Below are positions 12,206-17,330 of a DNA stretch of 17,330 nucleotides, piece after piece. Under the pieces are notes generated by a model that had not been told where the DNA came from, did not search any database, and saw nothing but the letters and a program-made list of their open reading frames with translations. The stretch spans positions 1-17,330 of the forward strand of contig CAZVXE010000032.1 in the NCBI GenBank assembly GCA_964630765.1, in the 5' to 3' direction. A program made the translations under genes and the position numbers. Numbering within the stretch: position 1 is the stretch's first letter; every line of letters starts with the position of its first letter. Origin of the DNA: Methanofastidiosum sp964630765 (GTDB lineage: Archaea; Methanobacteriota_B; Thermococci; Methanofastidiosales; Methanofastidiosaceae).

Positions 12206-13579
12206 CTATTCTTTTCTTTCCCTAAGATTTGCCAAAGTTGAGGGGATAAGCTCAGGCAATGCAGGGTGGATATGCATCCCTTTGAATATTGACTTAAAGT
12301 TCATATTGTTGGCCATTGTATTGATTACTTCCTGGATTAGGATTGAAGCGTAAGGTCCAATTATGTGAAATCCTAAAATCTTACTACTTTCTTTGTCAAC
12401 AATAGCTTTAGCAAATGTTTCGTCCTCTAACATTGCAATCCCTTTCGCAACGCTATTGTACTTTGAATAGCCCACAAGGATTTTGTGTTTCTTTTTTGCC
12501 TCATTTTCAGTCATACCAACAGACGCAATTTCCGGGTATGAAAAAACAGCATGGGGGATGGCAGTGTAATCCATCGGAAGCCTCTTTCCATGGAGGCTGT
12601 TATGCCAAGCATACACTGCTTCCTTGTTCGCAGAATGCCTGAACATGTATTTTCCTATTACATCCCCAAAGGCCCAGATGTTCTCTTTTGAAGTTTCTAA
12701 ATAGTCATTTACTTTGATATATCCTCTGGGGTCAGTTTCTACGCCTGTATTCTGAACCTTTAACAGATCAGAGTTAGGAACTCTCCCGCCTGCAACTAAA
12801 ACTTTTTCTGCAGTCACTTCGATAATATTTCCTGACCCTCTTTCTTTCCCGATTATTTTGAATTGGTCTCCTTTTTTCGCAGCTTCAATAACTTCAGTGT
12901 TTGTGTATATCTTCATCCTCTTTGACATTTCTTTTAAGAGCAGCTCTGAAACTTCAGGCTCCTCATTTGCGACAAGCCTTATATTTCTCTGAATTATTGT
13001 CACTTCACTACCCATACCTGCTAGAAAATGACCGAATTCACATGCAATGTAACCGCCGCCTAAAATTACTACACTCTTCGGGAGTTCATTTAACTCAAGA
13101 ATACTCTCATTCGTCAGATATTCTATTTGGTCTAAGCCCTTAACATTTGGGATAAGAGGTCGTGCGCCAGCAACAATGAAAATCTTTTCTCCAAATATCT
13201 TTTTCCCATTTACTGAAATTGTGTAATCTTCTGTAAAATAACCAGTACTATCATAAAAATCAAGTTTTTTTGTCTGTTTTATCCCTTCTCTTATATGTTC
13301 TCTATCTTCTGCAATAGAAGACCTCATTCTTTCCATTATTTCCCTAAAACGAATTTTAGTTATACTGGCTTCCACACCAAGTTTTTTTGAGTTTTCTATT
13401 TCTGCTACCCTATCTGAAGGGAAAATCAGTAATTTTGAAGGTATGCACCCTAAATTTAAACATGTCCCCCCAAGAGGGCCCTTATCTACAACCGCCACCT
13501 TAAGCCCATTTGAAAGTGCGTCACTTGCCACCCCCATGCCGGCACCTGAGCCGATAACTAAAACATCGTATTTTTTCAT
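12206..13579 (-). CDS. FAD-dependent pyridine nucleotide-disulfide oxidoreductase
   Basis: This 457-residue protein is a class I flavin disulfide reductase resembling dihydrolipoamide dehydrogenase, mercuric and mycothione reductases. It has the N-terminal FAD fingerprint GSGAG (10-14), the redox disulfide GGTCLNLGCIPSK (Cys 40 and 45), the NAD(P) fingerprint GGGYIACEFG (174-183), the second FAD motif ENIWAFGDV (299-307), and the dimer-interface catalytic pair in HIHPALPE (His 438, Glu 443). After the second Rossmann strand the sequence is IIQRN, not the acidic residue usual in NADH enzymes, so NADPH use is plausible. No 2-oxoacid dehydrogenase or merR/mer genes are near, so lipoamide and mercury roles are not supported by context; a low-molecular-weight disulfide may be the substrate. 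ATG start with AGGTGGGG SD. A dyad overlaps its predicted transcription start. Confidence 0.92.
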   Translation of the reverse strand: MKKYDVLVIGSGAGMGVASDALSNGLKVAVVDKGPLGGTCLNLGCIPSKLLIFPSDRVAEIENSKKLGVEASITKIRFREIMERMRSSIAEDREHIREGIKQTKKLDFYDSTGYFTEDYTISVNGKKIFGEKIFIVAGARPLIPNVKGLDQIEYLTNESILELNELPKSVVILGGGYIACEFGHFLAGMGSEVTIIQRNIRLVANEEPEVSELLLKEMSKRMKIYTNTEVIEAAKKGDQFKIIGKERGSGNIIEVTAEKVLVAGGRVPNSDLLKVQNTGVETDPRGYIKVNDYLETSKENIWAFGDVIGKYMFRHSANKEAVYAWHNSLHGKRLPMDYTAIPHAVFSYPEIASVGMTENEAKKKHKILVGYSKYNSVAKGIAMLEDETFAKAIVDKESSKILGFHIIGPYASILIQEVINTMANNMNFKSIFKGMHIHPALPELIPSTLANLRERKE

Positions 13580-13588
13580 TTCCCCACC

Positions 13589-13612
13589 TTGAATTTTTCA
13601 TAAAAAATTCAA
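13589..13612 (-). promoter_or_regulatory. 10-bp inverted repeat, probable operator of the disulfide reductase
   Basis: TTGAATTTTT (13589-13598) and AAAAATTCAA (13603-13612) are perfect inverted copies with a four-base spacer. The predicted start of transcription (about 13596, from the TATA at 13618-13625) falls inside the dyad, a classic place for an archaeal repressor to block polymerase. On the RNA it would instead form a hairpin ending right at the SD. Confidence 0.5.
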
Positions 13613-13617
13613 TGACT

Positions 13618-13625
13618 AATTTATA
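13618..13625 (-). promoter_or_regulatory. TATA box of the disulfide reductase gene
   Basis: The minus strand reads TATAAATT. A start about 25 bases downstream lies near 13596, giving a leader of about 17 bases with the AGGTGGGG SD. Confidence 0.5.
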
Positions 13626-13685
13626 ATCTTTAATTTGGTTTAATGATATAATAATCTTTTGTTTTAATTCACCTAATACCGAAAA

Positions 13686-13693
13686 TATTTAAA
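13686..13693 (+). promoter_or_regulatory. TATA box of the GNAT gene
   Basis: TATTTAAA lies about 54 bases before the ATG at 13740. A transcript starting near 13714 would carry the AGTGAT SD at 13731-13736. The divergent reductase promoter is about 65 bases away. Confidence 0.5.
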
Positions 13694-13739
13694 TTAAAAA
13701 ATTGTTAGTTAATACATTAATTATCCGCAAAGTGATGTA

Positions 13740-14231
13740 ATGATTAAGATACTGGATAGTTATTCTCCAGGAGTTATTGGGAAAATAACTGAGCTCCATG
13801 CAAATTACTATTCTAAAAATTGGGAATTTGGCCTGTACTTTGAGTCAAAAGTTGCAACTGAACTATCTGAATTCTTAAACAGATTTGATAAAAATACGGA
13901 CGGGATATGGGTCGCACAGGAAAATGATGAAATTGTCGGATCAATAATAATTGATGGAAATAATTCAGATGGTGAAGGGGCAAGATTAAGGTGGTTCATA
14001 CTCAATCCCAAGTTTCAAGGCAGAGGGATAGGCAATCTATTGATGGAGAAAGCAGTTACTTTCTGCAAAGAAAAAGAGCATGGAAGGGTATACCTCTGGA
14101 CATTTGCTGGGCTTGATGCTGCAAAGCACCTTTATGAAAAATACGGCTTCAAGCTGTGCAAAGAGCATCAGGATACTCAATGGGGGAAAACAGTAACTGA
14201 GCAGATGTTTGAGCTATTCTTGGAAAAATAA
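13740..14231 (+). CDS. GNAT-family N-acetyltransferase
   Basis: This 163-residue protein is a single-domain GNAT acetyltransferase. Motif A is clear: LRWFILNPKFQGRGIGNLLM (83-102) contains the acetyl-CoA pyrophosphate-binding signature Q-x-x-G-x-G (QGRGIG, 93-98). Motif B-like YLWTFAGLDAAKHLYEKYGF follows (about 118-137). The sequence resembles the acetyltransferase half of bacterial MarR-GNAT fusions, but there is no MarR domain here. The acceptor substrate cannot be predicted; small molecules or protein N-termini are both possible. ATG start with AGTGAT SD. It is divergent from the disulfide reductase and followed by 80 bases before the osmoprotectant operon, which has its own TATA-like box, so it is probably transcribed alone. 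Confidence 0.92.
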   Translation: MIKILDSYSPGVIGKITELHANYYSKNWEFGLYFESKVATELSEFLNRFDKNTDGIWVAQENDEIVGSIIIDGNNSDGEGARLRWFILNPKFQGRGIGNLLMEKAVTFCKEKEHGRVYLWTFAGLDAAKHLYEKYGFKLCKEHQDTQWGKTVTEQMFELFLEK

Positions 14232-14274
14232 ATCTTTAGGCTCTTTATCAACCATGCAGGCATTTGGGTAAAAC

Positions 14275-14281
14275 ATTTAAG
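14275..14281 (+). promoter_or_regulatory. TATA-like box of the osmoprotectant importer operon
   Basis: ATTTAAG (followed by TATAG) would start transcription near 14302, just before the GTGAT SD at 14303-14307, giving a very short leader. Based on spacing only. Confidence 0.4.
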
Positions 14282-14311
14282 TATAGACTACTAATTAAAA
14301 TTGTGATAAAA

Positions 14312-15211
14312 ATGAAAAATAAATTATTTCTCTCTATATTATTGATATTTGTCTTGATTGCTGCATCTTCTGGATGCATAGGTCAGGGCACTGAGAAGAA
14401 AATTGTAATAGGTACAATGCCATACAATGAGGAATATATTCTTGGGCATATGATTTCCTTGCTACTAGAAGATGCCGGCTACAAGACTGAAGTTAAAGAA
14501 GGTCTTGGCGGCACACTTATCAATTATGAAGCCTTAAAGCGTGAGCAGATTAATGTATTTGTTGGGTACACCGGTGCTTTTTATAATACTGTTCTGAAGT
14601 TGCCTGCTCTAGACAACTGGGATCCCGATGTAGTTTACACTGAAGTAGAAAAGGGATTAAGAGAAAAAGAAGGGATAACAGTTGTAACTAAACTTGGATT
14701 TAAGAACAACTATGCAATCTCTGTCCCAAGGAGCTGGGCAGAAGAGAAAAATCTTACAAAAGTGAGCGAGCTTGCACCATATGCACCGTCAATGGTACTT
14801 GGAACTGACATAGAGTATCCAACTGCTCCAGATGGGCTTCCAACATTTGAAAAGGCATACGGATTCAAATTTAAAGATGTAAAATCAATGGAGCCAACAC
14901 TTGTATACGAGGCCATAAAAAATAATCTAGTCGATGTTATCACCGGTTACACAACTGACAAGCGAGGGGAGCTATTTGATCTAGTCGTATTGGAGGATGA
15001 CAGAGGCGGGCTTTTGCCATACGATGCAATTATTATCACAACTACCTCATTTGCTAAAGATGAGGCCGTAGTTTCAGTTCTAAAAAAACTTGAAGGGAAG
15101 ATAGATGACAAAGCCATGGCAGACATGAACTACCAGTACGACATCGAGAAGAAGGAATCAAGGGACATAGCTAGGGCCTTTTTGATCTCACAAGGGCTGA
15201 TTAAAAATTAA
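14312..15211 (+). CDS. Osmoprotectant (glycine betaine/choline type) ABC binding lipoprotein
   Basis: This 299-residue protein is the extracellular solute-binding subunit of an OpuC/ProX-type importer. A hydrophobic signal peptide ends in the lipobox ASSGC (Cys 22), so it is predicted to be lipid-anchored on the outer face of the membrane. The mature part has the family signatures IGTMPYNEEYILGHMIS, YTGAFYNTVL, LGFKNNYAISVP, the ITGYTTDKRGE segment and the C-terminal ARAFLISQGLI. A longer frame opens at 14264, but the ATG at 14312 with GTGAT (14303-14307) four bases ahead gives a proper signal peptide, so I start there. It is the first gene of an operon with an ATPase and two permeases. Substrate (betaine, choline, carnitine or another quaternary amine) cannot be fixed by eye. 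Confidence 0.9.
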   Translation: MKNKLFLSILLIFVLIAASSGCIGQGTEKKIVIGTMPYNEEYILGHMISLLLEDAGYKTEVKEGLGGTLINYEALKREQINVFVGYTGAFYNTVLKLPALDNWDPDVVYTEVEKGLREKEGITVVTKLGFKNNYAISVPRSWAEEKNLTKVSELAPYAPSMVLGTDIEYPTAPDGLPTFEKAYGFKFKDVKSMEPTLVYEAIKNNLVDVITGYTTDKRGELFDLVVLEDDRGGLLPYDAIIITTTSFAKDEAVVSVLKKLEGKIDDKAMADMNYQYDIEKKESRDIARAFLISQGLIKN

Positions 15212-15240
15212 TAATTTATTTTTTTATTGGAGAGGGTAAA

Positions 15241-16368
15241 ACGAACAAATTTCTCTCGGCCCAGTGCTTAGAGTCATTACGATTTGAACATGTGACAAAA
15301 ATATACAAAGAATCAAGAGCTATAGATGACCTTTCGTTTGAAATATGCAAGGGGGAACTTTTTGTAATATTGGGTTCCAGTGGCTCCGGCAAAACCACAA
15401 CTTTGAGATTAATTAACAGGCTCATCGATCCAGAAGAGGGGGCAGTTTACCTCAATGGCAATGATACTAAAACTATGGACCCGGTCAAACTTAGAAGAAA
15501 AATAGGGTATGTTATACAGCAGATTGGTCTTTTCCCACATATGACGGTCAAAGAGAATATTGGTTTAATACCCCGTCTAGAAAAATGGAGTGAAGGGGAT
15601 ATTTCAAATAAGATTGATGAACTTCTAACTCTTGTTGCGCTACCGCCGGATCTATTCAGATCCCGTTACCCAAATCAATTAAGCGGGGGCCAGCAACAGA
15701 GGGTGGGGCTTGCAAGGGCTCTTGTTATGGATCCACCATTGTTGCTCATGGACGAGCCCTTTGGCGCGCTTGATCCACTCCTAAGGATGCAACTTCAAAA
15801 TGAATTTCTCTCAATAAAAAGGAAACTAGACAAGACAATAGTTTTTGTCACCCACGATATTGAAGAAAGTTTCATTTTAGCTGATAGGATTGGGGTAATG
15901 CACGGGGGCAAGATGCTCCAGATTGGAACTCCTTCTGAATTATTATTTGAACCTGCAAATGAAATCGTCTCAAAGATAATCGGGGCTGAAAATAAATTCA
16001 AAGCCATCAAATTTCTTCAGGCAAAGGATGTGATGATATCGCTTGACAAGGGCTGTCTCATTGAATCAGATATTTCATGCAAAGAAGCTATTGATAAGAT
16101 GATCTTGGGCAAAATAGACTCGTGCATAATAAAAAAATCAAGTTCAGACGTAGCCCAAATATCCTTAATCGATTTATTGAATGAGAAGAATAAGGAGAGA
16201 TCGATAATGGACCTGGGAAACAAATTAAGCGTATTTGCACCGGTCGATACTCTCTCATCAATAATATTGCTTTTAAAATCATCAAAAGAATCAATGGCAG
16301 CTATTATGGACCATGACAAAGTATTGGGGATTGTTAGAATCAACTCAGTTTTAATGAACTTGATTTAG
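15241..16368 (+). CDS. Osmoprotectant ABC importer ATPase with C-terminal CBS pair; non-canonical start
   Basis: This is an OpuCA/ProV-type ATPase. Numbering from the GTG at 15292, it has Walker A GSSGSGKTT (28-36), Q-loop IQQIGLFPHMT, signature LSGGQQQR (130-137), Walker B LLLMDEP (150-156), the H-loop VTHD (His 188) and a degenerate CBS pair (about 250-358) as in ionic-strength-sensing Opu ATPases. The GTG cannot be the true start: it lacks an SD and removes the first strand, encoded just upstream as SLRFEHV. No ATG, GTG or TTG lies in frame between the stop at 15202 and 15292. The SD-like GGAGAGGG (15229-15236) is followed four bases later by ACG at 15241, my best candidate, giving 375 residues. 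A sequence error is the alternative. Function is certain, start uncertain. Confidence 0.9.
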   Translation, partial: TNKFLSAQCLESLRFEHVTKIYKESRAIDDLSFEICKGELFVILGSSGSGKTTTLRLINRLIDPEEGAVYLNGNDTKTMDPVKLRRKIGYVIQQIGLFPHMTVKENIGLIPRLEKWSEGDISNKIDELLTLVALPPDLFRSRYPNQLSGGQQQRVGLARALVMDPPLLLMDEPFGALDPLLRMQLQNEFLSIKRKLDKTIVFVTHDIEESFILADRIGVMHGGKMLQIGTPSELLFEPANEIVSKIIGAENKFKAIKFLQAKDVMISLDKGCLIESDISCKEAIDKMILGKIDSCIIKKSSSDVAQISLIDLLNEKNKERSIMDLGNKLSVFAPVDTLSSIILLLKSSKESMAAIMDHDKVLGIVRINSVLMNLI

Positions 16369-16378
16369 GGGGCTATCG

Positions 16379-17020
16379 ATGACTGTAATAGATACTATAA
16401 TATCGGTCTGGACTATCCATCAAATTACTCTGAGGACTATCCAGCACCTTTACATGTTTTCTATTGCCTTGATCATATCTATCGTAATAGGTGTGACATT
16501 AGCCATTTTAGTTTATAGTAATCCTAAACTTGCTAATATCTGGTTTAATGTGTTAAATGTCATAGAGACAATACCCGAGTTAGCGTTATTCATTTTCCTC
16601 TTACCCATCCTGGGGCTAGGGGAGAAGCCTACGATAGCGGCATGCGTATTGTATTCGATACTCCCGATTATGAGAAATGCCTATACAGGACTCGCCCATG
16701 TTAGCAATGAATATATTGAAATTGCAAGGGCAATTGGCCTTACAAAAAACGAGATTCTATTAAAAATAAGGCTCCCGATGGCATTACCCTTGATAAGTAG
16801 TGGGATTAGGGTAGCAGTTGTATATATAATGGGCATTACCACACTAGGGGGCCTAATTGCAGCCGGGGGGCTTGGAGTTCCGCTGCAAGCCGGGATTTAC
16901 AGATATGATATCCCAGCCATAATAGTCGCTGCCCTCTGGGTCGGCACGCTTGGAGTCTTTTTTGACTTCATAGCATGGATTATAGAAAACAGATTAGCCC
17001 GGAGGTTTAATCCTTGGTAG
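16379..17020 (+). CDS. Osmoprotectant ABC importer permease, first copy
   Basis: This 213-residue membrane protein is an OpuCB/OpuCD-type permease of the BPD transporter inner-membrane family. It has about five to six hydrophobic helices and the cytoplasmic EAA coupling loop (114-133, EIARAIG, then KIRLP), which contacts the ATPase. Other family stretches are NVIETIPELALFIFLLPILG and ITTLGGLIAAGGLGVPLQAG. ATG start ten bases after the ATPase stop, with an AGGGGGC SD. A second, related permease starts within its last codons, so the importer probably uses a heterodimeric membrane pore. Compared with well-known systems the order here is binding protein, ATPase, permease, permease. Confidence 0.93.
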   Translation: MTVIDTIISVWTIHQITLRTIQHLYMFSIALIISIVIGVTLAILVYSNPKLANIWFNVLNVIETIPELALFIFLLPILGLGEKPTIAACVLYSILPIMRNAYTGLAHVSNEYIEIARAIGLTKNEILLKIRLPMALPLISSGIRVAVVYIMGITTLGGLIAAGGLGVPLQAGIYRYDIPAIIVAALWVGTLGVFFDFIAWIIENRLARRFNPW

Positions 17021-17330
17021 TTTTGGCCACACTTTTCGATGCCATTCTGCAACATCTTACTTTGGTCTTTACATCCCTAGCTATAGGGATATGCCTTGCA
17101 ACACCCCTTGCCATCCTTTCTGTTTTTTATAAACGTGTTTCCTATGTTGTCTTGACTACAATAAACATGGCTCAGAGTATCCCAAGTTTCGCACTCGTTG
17201 CAATAATAGTTCCTTTAGTCGGAATAGGATTTGTGCCGGGGGTAGTTGCTATAGTCTTGGGTTCAATTGTGCCTATTGTAAAGAATATGTATGTAGGTCT
17301 AGCTAAAACAGATATCGCTCTCATCGATAC
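17014..17330 (+). CDS. Osmoprotectant ABC importer permease, second copy (partial, runs off the window)
   Basis: The frame from TTG at 17014 stays open to the window end and encodes about 105 residues of a second OpuC-type permease: VVLATLFDAILQHLTLVFTS, then NMAQSIPSFALVAIIVPLVG and GIGFVPGVVAIVLGSIVPI, leading into the start of the EAA region (NMYVGLAKTD). The TTG lies seven bases after a GGAGGT SD (17001-17006) and overlaps the stop of the first permease, which points to translational coupling. A second in-frame TTG at 17023 would be too far from the SD. The 3' end is missing. It presumably pairs with the first permease in one transporter. Confidence 0.9.
   Translation, partial: MVVLATLFDAILQHLTLVFTSLAIGICLATPLAILSVFYKRVSYVVLTTINMAQSIPSFALVAIIVPLVGIGFVPGVVAIVLGSIVPIVKNMYVGLAKTDIALID

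Noticed and set aside
14264..14311. Longer start of the binding protein at 14264
   Set aside because: It would put a basic 16-residue stretch before the signal peptide and lies upstream of the predicted transcription start.
1..17330. CRISPR arrays, tRNA genes and intact insertion sequences
   Set aside because: I saw no regularly spaced direct repeats, no cloverleaf with a T-loop motif, and no transposase or terminal repeats with target duplications.

Overview
This window is archaeal, most likely from a mesophilic, AT-rich euryarchaeon related to methanogens. It carries archaeal/eukaryal-type ribosomal proteins (S19e, L31e, L39e, L18a/LX), aIF6, prefoldin alpha and a PDCD5-family protein. TATA-like boxes lie about 25 bases before inferred transcript starts, and Shine-Dalgarno (SD) sites read GGAGG/GAGGTGA/GGTGAT. 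TTG starts are frequent. I cannot name the genus from sequence alone.

Layout. (1) 52-1775, minus: an L39e-L31e-aIF6-L18a-prefoldin alpha operon with tightly packed genes. (2) 1993-2157, minus: a 54-residue zinc-ribbon protein. (3) 2449-3024, plus: a zinc-ribbon/TPR protein, convergent with a minus-strand SdpI-like/nitroreductase pair (3028-4203). (4) 4234-6045, minus: a ClC chloride transporter with CBS domains, divergent from (5) S19e-PDCD5-PP-loop ATPase on plus (6127-7532). (6) 7693-8148, plus: an unrecognised 151-residue protein. (7) 8195-8411: a G+C-rich, dyad-rich stretch between convergent genes, the best candidate for an undescribed RNA or element. (8) 8441-10510, minus: three small membrane proteins (PrsW-like, DUF4389, RDD), each with the same type of zinc ribbon. 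(9) 10597-12158, minus: a DUF432-MscS pair. (10) 12206-13579, minus: a FAD disulfide reductase. (11) 13740-14231, plus: a GNAT acetyltransferase. (12) 14312 to the right edge, plus: an osmoprotectant (betaine-type) ABC importer with binding lipoprotein, ATPase and two permeases, the last cut by the window end.

Themes. Regions 1 and 5 are translation genes usually found together in one co-directional cluster in euryarchaea. Here they stand back to back about 4.3 kb apart with non-translation genes between them. Much of the rest concerns the membrane and osmotic or ionic balance: ClC transporter, MscS channel with DUF432 partner, and osmoprotectant importer.

Starts needed care. In L31e, L18a and S19e the first in-frame GTG lies inside the SD itself. 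The real start is nine bases on and is TTG, ATG and, for S19e, apparently ATT. The importer ATPase also has no ATG/GTG/TTG able to include its first beta strand.
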